This document shows, piece after piece, positions 1-6,744 of a DNA stretch of 64,000 nucleotides. Under the pieces are notes generated by a model. That model was given only the letters and a program-made list of their open reading frames with translations, was not told the origin of the DNA and did not search any database. Each line of letters opens with the position of its first letter. The first letter of the stretch is position 1. This DNA is from Amycolatopsis japonica. Its GTDB lineage: Bacteria > Actinomycetota > Actinomycetes > Mycobacteriales > Pseudonocardiaceae. The DNA lies in contig NZ_CP008953.1 in the NCBI RefSeq assembly GCF_000732925.1, positions 7,805,001-7,869,000 on the forward strand, given 5' to 3'. Both the position numbers and the translations under genes were made by a program.

Positions 1-50
1 TTGATCTGCAGCTTGATGATCGCCGCAAGCTTCTTCTTCTTGGGTGGCAT
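1..50 (-). CDS. rplK: 50S ribosomal protein L11 (N-terminal fragment)
   Basis: Only the first 16 codons are inside the window. The minus strand reads MPPKKKKLAAIIKLQI, the typical actinobacterial L11 N-terminus. L11 binds the GTPase-associated centre of 23S rRNA and supports factor-dependent GTP hydrolysis. It lies directly downstream of nusG on the same strand, matching the conserved secE-nusG-rplK-rplA order. The remainder is off the left edge. Confidence 0.93.
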   Translation of the reverse strand, partial: MPPKKKKLAAIIKLQI

Positions 51-76
51 TTCGTTTGTTCCTTCTTACTGACTTG

Positions 77-109
77 AGTCCCCCGCACACCTGCCAGTAC
101 GCGGGGACT
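77..109 (-). other. Stem-loop between nusG and rplK
   Basis: AGTCCCCCGC at 77-86 pairs with GCGGGGACT at 101-109, giving a 9-bp GC-rich stem with one bulge and a loop of about 14 nt. It lies in the 78-bp gap between the nusG stop and the rplK start. No T-tract follows on the minus strand, so it may be a processing or attenuation hairpin rather than a full terminator. Confidence 0.45.
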
Positions 110-128
110 GCCGGCCGTCTGGCGGCCG

Positions 129-983
129 TCAGATCTTGGAGACCTGGTTGAACGACAGCTCGACCGGGGTCTCCCGGCCGAAGATCGACACCAGGACCTT
201 CAGCTTCTGTCCGTCCACGTTGACCTCGGAGATCGTCGCGGGCAGCGTCGCGAACGGGCCGTCCATGACGGTGACCGACTCGCCGACCTCGAAGTCCACC
301 TCGACCGCGGGGGCACCCAGCTGCGACTCGGCGGAAGCGGCCTCGCCCTTGCCGGGCTTGGCGGGGGCGGCCGTCTCGACCTTGGGCGCGAGGAACTTGA
401 GCACCTCGTCCACGGTCAGCGGCGACGGACGCGACGTGGCGCCGACGAACCCGGTGACACCCGGCGTGTTGCGCACCGCGCTCCACGAGGCGTCGTTCAG
501 GTCCATGCGGACCAGGATGTAGCCGGGCAGCACCTTGCGCTGCACCTGCTTGCGCTGGCCGTTCTTGATCTCGGTGACCTCTTCGGTCGGGACCTCGATC
601 TGGAAGATGTAGTCCTCGACGTCCAGCGTCTGGGTCCGGGTCTCGAGGTTGGTCTTCACCTTGTTCTCGTAACCCGCGTACGAGTGCACGACGTACCACT
701 CACCGGGAGCGGCGTTGAGTTCCGCGCGCAGTTTGGCGACCGGGTCGACGTCCTCGTCGGCCTCGGGCGCGGCGGCGGTGTCGTCGTCCTCGGTGTCGTC
801 GGTCTCGACGGACGCCTCGTCGGCCTCCGCGACATCTCCGGCTTCGTCGACCTCGTCGCCTGCGGCGGGCACCTCGACGGAGTCCAGGTGCTCGGACTGC
901 TCGTCGCCGAGTGCCGCGTGCACCTGCTCGTCGGAAAGCTCGGTCAGCTCATGACCGGCTGCTGTGCCGTTCTCGGAGGTCAC
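129..983 (-). CDS. nusG: Transcription termination/antitermination protein NusG
   Basis: 284 residues. Residues 1-90 are a very acidic Asp/Glu/Ala-rich extension, typical of actinobacterial NusG and absent from the E. coli protein. The NGN domain follows, starting near EWYVVHSYAGYE (about residue 94) and containing VLPGYILVRMDL. The C-terminal KOW domain holds the MDGPFA block. NusG binds the RNA polymerase clamp, modulates pausing and couples to ribosomal S10 and Rho. It sits between secE upstream and rplK downstream, as expected. A low-complexity Ala/Glu/Lys linker joins NGN and KOW. Confidence 0.97.
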   Translation of the reverse strand: MTSENGTAAGHELTELSDEQVHAALGDEQSEHLDSVEVPAAGDEVDEAGDVAEADEASVETDDTEDDDTAAAPEADEDVDPVAKLRAELNAAPGEWYVVHSYAGYENKVKTNLETRTQTLDVEDYIFQIEVPTEEVTEIKNGQRKQVQRKVLPGYILVRMDLNDASWSAVRNTPGVTGFVGATSRPSPLTVDEVLKFLAPKVETAAPAKPGKGEAASAESQLGAPAVEVDFEVGESVTVMDGPFATLPATISEVNVDGQKLKVLVSIFGRETPVELSFNQVSKI

Positions 984-1061
984 GTTCCGTCCTCTCAGTT
1001 GATCGGTTGCCGTGGCGCAGAGGCCACCGTGCGGCGCCCTCAGACACCGCGAACGGCTGCC

Positions 1062-1508
1062 TCAGCTGCCGAAGACGGCACCGACGACCTCTTTGAAGGC
1101 CAGGTCGAGGCCGCTCACCAGCGCCACCATGAACACCACGAAGACCAGCACCACCGCGGTGTAGGTGACCATCTGCTTGCGGTTCGGCCAGATGACCTTG
1201 CGCAGCTCGGCCCAGACCTCACGGATGAAGCGCATGAGCCGGGCGAAGATCGACGCCTGCTTCGGCTTGCGGTCGCGCTTCGGGGTCGCCGTGCCTTTGG
1301 CGTCCTTGGACTTCTCGGTCTTGTCCCCGGCCTTCGCCTTGCCGGCGGGGCGGGTCTTGTCGTCCGACTTGGCGTCGGCCTTACCGGACGGGCGCGCGGA
1401 CGCACGGCGCTCACGCCGGGCAGCGGCGGTCACCGGGCGGGACTGCTCGTCGGGCTTCTGCCCGGCGTCGTCCTGCGCCTTCTCACCGCTGGCGTCGCTG
1501 TCGCTCAC
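1062..1508 (-). CDS. secE: Preprotein translocase subunit SecE
   Basis: 148 residues from the GTG at 1508, which has GGAGGAG seven bases upstream. The open frame extends further but would run into the tRNA-Trp gene, so the internal GTG is preferred. Residues 1-85 are a charged low-complexity Lys/Ala/Asp tail. The conserved SecE core follows (FIREVWAELRKVIWPNRKQ) with a single membrane segment at about residues 116-137. SecE is the essential clamp subunit of the SecYEG channel. It is cotranscribed with nusG, 78 bp downstream. Confidence 0.95.
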   Translation of the reverse strand: MSDSDASGEKAQDDAGQKPDEQSRPVTAAARRERRASARPSGKADAKSDDKTRPAGKAKAGDKTEKSKDAKGTATPKRDRKPKQASIFARLMRFIREVWAELRKVIWPNRKQMVTYTAVVLVFVVFMVALVSGLDLAFKEVVGAVFGS

Positions 1509-1541
1509 GACCACTCCTCCGCCTTCACCAGTTCGCTTACG

Positions 1542-1614
<73 letters not shown>

Positions 1615-1820
1615 TTGGAACCCCGATGCTCTGGAGCTCCCGAGGACGCATTCCATCGTCCCCACCGCCGTGGCGGGGATGACCGTAGTGCGTTCCGAGA
1701 CCAGAAGTCTACGGCAACCCCCGAACAGCTTCGCAACCGCGCCCCTCAAAGCGGCGCGGAGCAGCCTTCCGCGGGGAAACTCCCCCACGGCCGACCCCAT
1801 GATCGTGCCACGATGTCGCC

Positions 1821-3050
1821 ATGAGCGCTCCCGCACCCTCGCCTTCGCCCGCCGCTCGCGTTTCGGCCCGCATCGGCGGCATCACGCCGTCGGCCACGCT
1901 GGCCGTCGACGCGAAGGCCCGGGAGCTCAAGGCGCAGGGTCGTCCCGTGATCGGGTTCGGCGCGGGGCAGCCGGACTTCCCCACCCCGGCCAACGTGCTC
2001 GAAGCCGCCGAGGCGGCGGTCCGCGACAAGGTCAATCACGGCTACACCGCCGCGGGCGGGCTGCCGGAGCTGCGCGAGGCGATCGCAGCGAAGACCGTCC
2101 GCGACTCCGGGTTCGAGGTCGACCCCGGCCGCGTCCTGGTGACCAACGGCGGCAAGCAGGCGGTCTACTCGGCGTTCGCGACGCTGCTCGACCCCGGCGA
2201 CGAGGTGCTGCTGCCCGCGCCGTACTGGACCACGTACCCGGAGTCGATCGCCCTCGCCGGCGGTGTCGGAGTGCAGGTCACGGCGGACGAGACGACGGGC
2301 TACCTGGCCACCGTCGAGCAGCTCGAAGCCGCCAGGACGCCGCGCACGAAGGTGCTGCTGTTCGTGTCGCCGTCGAACCCGACCGGCGCGGTGTACCCGC
2401 GCGAGCAGGTCGAGGCGATCGGGCGCTGGGCGCACGAGAACGGCCTCTGGGTGATCACCGACGAGATCTACGAGCACCTGGTCTACGACGGCGCCGAAGC
2501 GCCTTCGATGCCGGTCTTGGTCCCGGAGCTCGCCGACCGCACGATCGTCCTCAACGGGGTCGCGAAGACGTACTCGATGACCGGCTGGCGGGTGGGCTGG
2601 CTGCTCGGTCCGCAGGACGTGGTCAAGGCGGCGACCGCGTACCAATCCCACTTGTGCGGCAACGTTTCGAACGTCGCGCAGCGCGCGGCACTGGCCGCGG
2701 TGAGCGGGCCGCTCGACGCCGTTTTCGCCATGCGCGAAGCGTTCGACGCCCGGCGGAAGAAGGCGCTGTCCCTGCTTTCCGAGATCCCGGGAGTCGAGAC
2801 TCCGGTGCCCCTCGGTGCTTTCTACGTTTATCCGTCGGTGAAAGCGTTGCTGGGCAAGGAGATTCGCGGCGAACGTCCGGCCGACACGGTGGCGCTGGCC
2901 GATCTGATCCTGCGCGAGGCCGAGGTCGCCGTGGTGCCCGGCGAGGCGTTCGGGACACCGGGCTACTTCCGGATTTCCTATGCCCTGGACGAAAACGATC
3001 TCGCCGAGGGGATCGCCAGGATGGGCCGTCTGCTCGCGGAAGCACGGTGA
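1821..3050 (+). CDS. aspC: Pyridoxal-phosphate aspartate aminotransferase family enzyme
   Basis: 409 residues, class I/II aminotransferase fold. Visible blocks are GFGAGQPDFPTP, the substrate-loop YTAAGGLPELR, SPSNPTG, DEIYEHLVYDG, and the PLP-binding lysine in VAKTYSMTGWRVGW at residue 249. The family transfers the amino group of aspartate (sometimes prephenate) to 2-oxoglutarate in the cytoplasm. The stop overlaps the next start (GTGA), so it is translationally coupled to the luciferase-like gene. It sits beside trpT-secE, a common actinobacterial arrangement. Exact substrate range is not decided by sequence alone. Confidence 0.92.
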   Translation: MSAPAPSPSPAARVSARIGGITPSATLAVDAKARELKAQGRPVIGFGAGQPDFPTPANVLEAAEAAVRDKVNHGYTAAGGLPELREAIAAKTVRDSGFEVDPGRVLVTNGGKQAVYSAFATLLDPGDEVLLPAPYWTTYPESIALAGGVGVQVTADETTGYLATVEQLEAARTPRTKVLLFVSPSNPTGAVYPREQVEAIGRWAHENGLWVITDEIYEHLVYDGAEAPSMPVLVPELADRTIVLNGVAKTYSMTGWRVGWLLGPQDVVKAATAYQSHLCGNVSNVAQRAALAAVSGPLDAVFAMREAFDARRKKALSLLSEIPGVETPVPLGAFYVYPSVKALLGKEIRGERPADTVALADLILREAEVAVVPGEAFGTPGYFRISYALDENDLAEGIARMGRLLAEAR

Positions 3051-3943
3051 CCGTGGTGCGCTTGGGAATCGCTCTTCCGCAGTACGGTCCCCTGGCGTCG
3101 ATGGACGCCGTCACCGGTTTCGCCGCGGCGGCCGAGGAGCTCGGCTACGAGTCCTTGTGGGTCGGGGATCGGGTGCTGGCGCCGATCTCGCCGTCGGATT
3201 TCTACCCCGGCGGCACACCGGAACGGCCGTATCCGCCCGAATTCGTCACGTTCGCCGATCCGCTGATCCTGCTGACCGTCGCCGCGAGCGTCACGAACAA
3301 GGTCCGGCTGGGCACCAGCACGCTCACCGGGACGGTGTACCCGGCCGTGGTGCTCGCCAGGATGCTCACGTCACTGGATCAGGTGAGCGGTGGCCGTCTG
3401 GACGTCGGGCTGGGCATCGGGTGGCTTCGCGACGAGTACACGGCGACAGGCACACCCTGGAAGGGGCGCGGCGGGCAGCTGGAGGAGCTTCTCGACGTCC
3501 TCCGGAAGTTCTGGACCGGCGACCCGGTCGAGCACGAAGGCGAACGCTGGCGGATCCCGGCGTCGAAGGTGGGGTTGCGCCCGGCTCAGCGCCCTCATCC
3601 GCCGGTGTTGCTCGGCGGGCTGTCCCCGGTGGCACTGGATCGTGTCGGCCGTCGCGCGGACGGCTGGCTCCCGGCGGGACTGCCCGCGCCGTATCTCGCG
3701 AAGCTCTGGGGAACCGTGGTGACCGCGGCCGAGAAGGCGGGCCGCGACCCCGGCACGCTGCGCCGGGTGCTGCGGATCAACCCGAAGCCGGGAACGGACC
3801 TCAAGGACGTCGCGGCCCAGCTGGAAGCGGCCGCCGAAACCGGGATCGCCGAAGCCTTCGTCGACCCGCACTACCTCGCGCGGGACGTCACGCACGCCCT
3901 CGATCTCGCCGCCGAGCTGCGCGACCTCGTCCCGAACGGCTGA
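3047..3943 (+). CDS. LLM-class (luciferase-like) flavin/F420-dependent oxidoreductase
   Basis: 298 residues from the GTG at 3047, which overlaps the stop of the aminotransferase gene. The sequence has the bacterial luciferase-like TIM barrel: LGIALPQYGPL at the N-terminus, LWVGDRVLAP, VRLGTSTLTGTVYPAVVLARMLTSLD, and the LGIGWLRDEY block near residue 120. TIGR03619-like actinobacterial members of this family often use F420. Cofactor choice cannot be read here. Substrate is unknown. The convergent gene beyond is separated by a bidirectional hairpin that includes this stop codon. Confidence 0.85.
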   Translation: MTVVRLGIALPQYGPLASMDAVTGFAAAAEELGYESLWVGDRVLAPISPSDFYPGGTPERPYPPEFVTFADPLILLTVAASVTNKVRLGTSTLTGTVYPAVVLARMLTSLDQVSGGRLDVGLGIGWLRDEYTATGTPWKGRGGQLEELLDVLRKFWTGDPVEHEGERWRIPASKVGLRPAQRPHPPVLLGGLSPVALDRVGRRADGWLPAGLPAPYLAKLWGTVVTAAEKAGRDPGTLRRVLRINPKPGTDLKDVAAQLEAAAETGIAEAFVDPHYLARDVTHALDLAAELRDLVPNG

Positions 3944-3976
3944 AGGCCCTCCCCGTTCGCCGGGAAGGGCCTTCAG
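3940..3976. terminator. Bidirectional terminator hairpin
   Basis: CTGAAGGCCCT at 3940-3950 pairs with AGGGCCTTCAG at 3966-3976, the stem continuing inward with CCCG/CGGG. It lies between convergent genes and contains the TGA (3941-3943) of the luciferase-like gene. Confidence 0.75.
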
Positions 3977-3980
3977 AACG

Positions 3981-4196
3981 TCAGGATTCGCCGTCGGCGA
4001 GCTGGACGAGCGCGTGGGCCTTCGCGGCGTACTTCCAGTTGCCGAGGTCCCGGATGGTCTTGATCTTGAGCTCGGCGAGGAGTTCGTCGTGCTTCTTGGT
4101 CAGGCCTTCGAGCGCGGACGGCGGCGCGTCCAGCAGCTCACCGATGCCCTTGTCCTCCCATGCCTTGTCCACCAGCTTGTTCAAGTTCAGGCTCAC
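3981..4196 (-). CDS. Small conserved actinobacterial protein of unknown function
   Basis: 71 residues from the GTG at 4196, preceded by AGGAAAGG. The longer ATG start at 4262 adds a stretch with no family-like character and is rejected. The protein is helical and charged (LNLNKLVDKAWEDKGIGELL, IKTIRDLGNWKYAAKAHALV). I recall similar short proteins in many actinomycetes, with the pattern 'LLDAPPSAL..L......L..L.IKTIRDLG'. The second half resembles a helix-hairpin-helix arrangement (inference). No signal peptide or membrane segment. Function unknown. Confidence 0.7.
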   Translation of the reverse strand: MSLNLNKLVDKAWEDKGIGELLDAPPSALEGLTKKHDELLAELKIKTIRDLGNWKYAAKAHALVQLADGES

Positions 4197-4306
4197 GGTT
4201 TTCCGCCTTTCCTCGGGGGCAGGTACGCGCACCACCCTGAACGTGATCCACGTCTCAGGCAACCGGAGATCACCCGTTCACGCTGAGTTCACCGACGGTC
4301 GGACCG

Positions 4307-5248
4307 ATGACAAACGTGACCCAGGTCGCGTACAACGAACGGGTGACGCAGCGGAGAACGGGCGGCGGCTGCCTCTTCCTGGTGATCGTGCTGTCCGTCC
4401 TGGGGATCGCTTACCACCTTTGGGAGCGTGGAACGGCGGTGACTCCGCCGGGGGTCACCACTTCGGACGGCGCGGGCCGGTACGTGGCGCTGGGCGACTC
4501 CTACACGGCCTCGCCGGGCACCGGACGGCCCGTGGGCGCGCCGGCGGGCTGCGATCGCTCGGACAACAACTACCCGAGCCTGCTCGCCGCGAAGCTGCGT
4601 CCGGCCGAGTTCGTCGACGTCAGCTGCGGCGGCGCCACGACCGAGCACCTCACCGGCGAGCAGAAGACCCGCGACGGCACGAACGCTCCCCAGCTCGATG
4701 CCGTCGACGGCGACACGACGCTGGTGACCGTCGGGATAGGCGGCAACGACGTGGGCTTCGCCGGCTTCGCGAGCCAGTGCGCGACGCAGGTGCAGACCGC
4801 TTCGCCCTGCAAGACCCAACTGACCGCGGGCGGACGCGATCAACTCGCCGAACGGATCACCGCCGCGGCGGACCGGCTCGGCGGGATCCTGGACCAGATC
4901 CGTGCGAAGGCCTCTTCGGCGCGCATTGTGGTCGTGGGGTACCCGACGGTGCTTCCGGACGACGACGCCGGCTGCTGGCCCGTCCTGCCGGTCGGCGCGG
5001 GGGACGTGGCCTACTTCCGCGACTCGCTCAAACGGCTCAACACGGCGTTGCAGGACACCGCGAAGGCGCACGAAGCCGGCTTCGCCGACATGTCGACCGC
5101 GAGCAAGGGGCGGGACATGTGCAGCGCCGCGAACCGGCGCTGGGTCGAGGGCCCCGCGCCGTCGGTGCCCGCGGCGCCGCTGCACCCGAACGCCCGGGGT
5201 GCGGCGGGGATGGCGGAGGTCCTCGAGAAGCTGCTCAAGCTCGCGTAG
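4307..5248 (+). CDS. Membrane-anchored or secreted SGNH/GDSL esterase
   Basis: 313 residues. A hydrophobic segment at about residues 21-38 (FLVIVLSVLGIAYHLW) acts as signal anchor or signal peptide. SGNH block I is YVALGDSYTASPGTG (nucleophile Ser in GDSYT), block III is GIGGNDVGFAGF, and block V near the C-terminus is HPNARGAAGMAEVL (catalytic His). The fold hydrolyses ester bonds of lipids or acylated glycans. Six cysteines outside the anchor suggest disulphides in an exported domain. Its TAG stop is the first arm base of a long inverted repeat. Confidence 0.88.
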   Translation: MTNVTQVAYNERVTQRRTGGGCLFLVIVLSVLGIAYHLWERGTAVTPPGVTTSDGAGRYVALGDSYTASPGTGRPVGAPAGCDRSDNNYPSLLAAKLRPAEFVDVSCGGATTEHLTGEQKTRDGTNAPQLDAVDGDTTLVTVGIGGNDVGFAGFASQCATQVQTASPCKTQLTAGGRDQLAERITAAADRLGGILDQIRAKASSARIVVVGYPTVLPDDDAGCWPVLPVGAGDVAYFRDSLKRLNTALQDTAKAHEAGFADMSTASKGRDMCSAANRRWVEGPAPSVPAAPLHPNARGAAGMAEVLEKLLKLA

Positions 5249-5314
5249 AGCAAGGGACCTTTGCTACCACTTACTTAGGCACGCTAAGCGAGTGGTAGCA
5301 AAGGTCCCTTGCTC
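5248..5314. terminator. Long inverted repeat between convergent genes
   Basis: Arms of 31 nt with two mismatches flank the 5-nt loop GCACG. The outer 24 bases (starting GAGCAAGGGACCTTTGC) match perfectly. It lies between the esterase stop and hadB, and could terminate both transcripts. The arms are far longer than an intrinsic terminator needs, so it may also be a dispersed palindromic element. Confidence 0.8.
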
Positions 5315-5321
5315 CCCGGCG

Positions 5322-5726
5322 TCAGTTGCGGACGACCGCCTGCGCCTTGCCGAGAACGGCCTTGCCCTCGAACTTGGCGGTGATGTCGACGCGGGCGGTG
5401 CCGTCGTCGTTGACCACGGCGACCTTCCCGGTGAACTCGATCGTCGCCGCGCCTTCGTTCGGCACGACCACAGGGCGCGTGAAGCGCGCGAAGTAGTCGA
5501 CGAGGCGTCCGGGGTCGCCGAGCCAGTCGGTGACGAGCCTCGCGCCGAGCGCCATGGTCAGCATCCCGTGCGCGATGACGTCGGGAAGGCCGACCTCCTT
5601 GGCGAAGGCCTCGTTCCAGTGGATGGGGTTGAAGTCGAGCGACGCGCCGGCGTAGCGCACCAGCTGGTCACGGGTGACGTCGATGGTCAGCGGCGTCAGT
5701 TCTTCCCCGACGGTGAACGTGCTCAC
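5322..5726 (-). CDS. hadB: (3R)-hydroxyacyl-ACP dehydratase subunit HadB
   Basis: 134 residues, a single hotdog (MaoC-like) domain. The hydratase-2 signature is present: DFNPIHWNEAFAKEVGLPDVIAHGM, with the catalytic Asp and His. In mycobacteria HadB is the catalytic partner of HadA or HadC in FAS-II-type fatty acid elongation, dehydrating 3-hydroxyacyl-ACP. It overlaps hadA by four bases (ATGA), so it is translationally coupled. No hadC follows: the next gene downstream belongs to the convergent esterase. Confidence 0.92.
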   Translation of the reverse strand: MSTFTVGEELTPLTIDVTRDQLVRYAGASLDFNPIHWNEAFAKEVGLPDVIAHGMLTMALGARLVTDWLGDPGRLVDYFARFTRPVVVPNEGAATIEFTGKVAVVNDDGTARVDITAKFEGKAVLGKAQAVVRN

Positions 5727-6172
5727 GCGTCCTCCCCTCGGACCACGAGCTGGGCGTTCGTGGTGGCGATCAGGCCGCCGTCGGCGCCGGAGATCTCGGC
5801 GCGCAGGTTGATGAAGTCGTTCCCGGCGCGGGCCATGATGTTGTCGATATGCGTGGTGAGCGACAGGACGTCGCCCGCGTGCACCGGCCGCGTGTAGGTG
5901 AACCGCTGATCGCCGTGGACCATCCGCGAGTAGTCGAGACCCAGCTCGGGGTCCGAGACGATCGCGTTGATCGAGGCGAGGTTGATGATCGTCAGGAACG
6001 TCGGCGGCGCGATGACGTCGGGGTAGCCGGCCGCCTTCGCCGCTTCGGGGTCGCGGTAGAGCGGGTTCGTGTCGCCGAGCGCGTCGGCGAACTCCCGGAT
6101 CTTCTCGCGACTCACTTCATAGGTACTGGTCGGCGGGTACACCCGCCCGGTGAACGACTGGTCCAAGGCCAC
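5723..6172 (-). CDS. hadA: (3R)-hydroxyacyl-ACP dehydratase subunit HadA
   Basis: 149 residues from a GTG start, MaoC N-terminal (FAS1 dehydratase-like) domain. Characteristic blocks are YEVSREKIREFADALGD, NPLYRD, VIAPPTFLTI and LDYSRMVHGDQRFTYTRPV. HadA is the substrate-binding partner of HadB. The gene lies in the order rpmG-hadA-hadB known from Mycobacterium. A strong terminator-like hairpin ends only about 20 bases before its start codon, which leaves little room for a private promoter. Confidence 0.92.
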   Translation of the reverse strand: MALDQSFTGRVYPPTSTYEVSREKIREFADALGDTNPLYRDPEAAKAAGYPDVIAPPTFLTIINLASINAIVSDPELGLDYSRMVHGDQRFTYTRPVHAGDVLSLTTHIDNIMARAGNDFINLRAEISGADGGLIATTNAQLVVRGEDA

Positions 6173-6192
6173 CCGAGCAGGCTACCGAACCC

Positions 6193-6237
6193 GAAAAATA
6201 CCCGAAGCCGCCCTGGTGACCAGGGCGGCTTCGGGTA
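6193..6237 (-). terminator. Intrinsic terminator or attenuator between rpmG and hadA
   Basis: An 18-bp perfect stem (TACCCGAAGCCGCCCTGG with loop TGA) spans 6199-6237. On the minus strand it is followed by TTTTT, as in a Rho-independent terminator. It lies after rpmG and just before hadA on the same strand. Confidence 0.85.
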
Positions 6238-6260
6238 AGACAGGTAGAACCGCTAGACGC

Positions 6261-6425
6261 TCAGCGGGTCTCTTTGTGAGTCCGGTGCGTACCGCAGTTC
6301 GGGCAGAACTTCTTCATCTCCAGGCGATCCGGGTTGTTGCGCCGGTTCTTCTTGGTGATGTAGTTGCGGTGCTTGCACTCCTCACACGCGAGCGTGATCT
6401 TCGGTCGCACGTCAGTGGCAGCCAC
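6261..6425 (-). CDS. rpmG: 50S ribosomal protein L33
   Basis: 54 residues from the GTG at 6425, preceded by AGAAGGAA; a longer upstream start would run toward the tRNA and is rejected. The sequence begins MAATDVRPKITLACEECKHRNY and keeps both CxxC pairs (CEEC and CPNC), so this is the zinc-ribbon form of L33. Zinc-free paralogues induced by zinc starvation lack these cysteines. It lies downstream of tRNA-Thr and tRNA-Met and upstream of hadA-hadB, as in mycobacteria. Confidence 0.95.
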   Translation of the reverse strand: MAATDVRPKITLACEECKHRNYITKKNRRNNPDRLEMKKFCPNCGTHRTHKETR

Positions 6426-6470
6426 AGCATTTCCTTCTCTACTAGGCCTGGGATACCCAGGATTACCGCG

Positions 6471-6543
6471 TAGCGGTGGCCGGACTTGAACCGGCGACAC
6501 AGCGATTATGAGCCGCTTGCTCTGCCAGCTGAGCTACACCGCC
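6471..6543 (-). tRNA. metT: tRNA-Met (CAT anticodon, elongator type)
   Basis: 73 nt. The acceptor pairs GGCGGTG with CACCGCT (a terminal G-U pair), D arm GCTCAGCTGGCAGAGC, anticodon loop CTCATAA, T arm GGTTCAAGTCC. The G1-U72 pair and lack of three G-C anticodon-stem pairs argue for elongator rather than initiator. Confidence 0.93.
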
Positions 6544-6592
6544 TTACATGAACCTGGCCGCGACACGCTTGCGTGACGCGGCTGAGGTTCTG

Positions 6593-6665
6593 AGCCCCTT
6601 TACGGAATCGAACCGTAGACCTTTTCCTTACCATGGAAACGCTCTGCCGACTGAGCTAAAGGGGC
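6593..6665 (-). tRNA. thrT: tRNA-Thr (GGT anticodon)
   Basis: 73 nt. Acceptor arms GCCCCTT/AAGGGGC pair perfectly; D arm GCTCAGTCGGCAGAGC; anticodon stem TTTCC/GGAAA around loop ATGGTAA; T arm GGTTCGATTCC. It is first in the tRNA-Thr, tRNA-Met, rpmG series. Confidence 0.95.
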
Positions 6666-6744
6666 CTGGCCTCTCGCGAGGACTTGGAAAGATTAGCAAG
6701 TCCTCGCGCGGGCCTGAAACAGGGGGGTACGTTACCGCGAAACC

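Noticed and set aside
6426..6500. Longer N-terminus of L33
   Set aside because: It overlaps tRNA-Met and lacks L33-like sequence; the GTG at 6425 gives the normal length.
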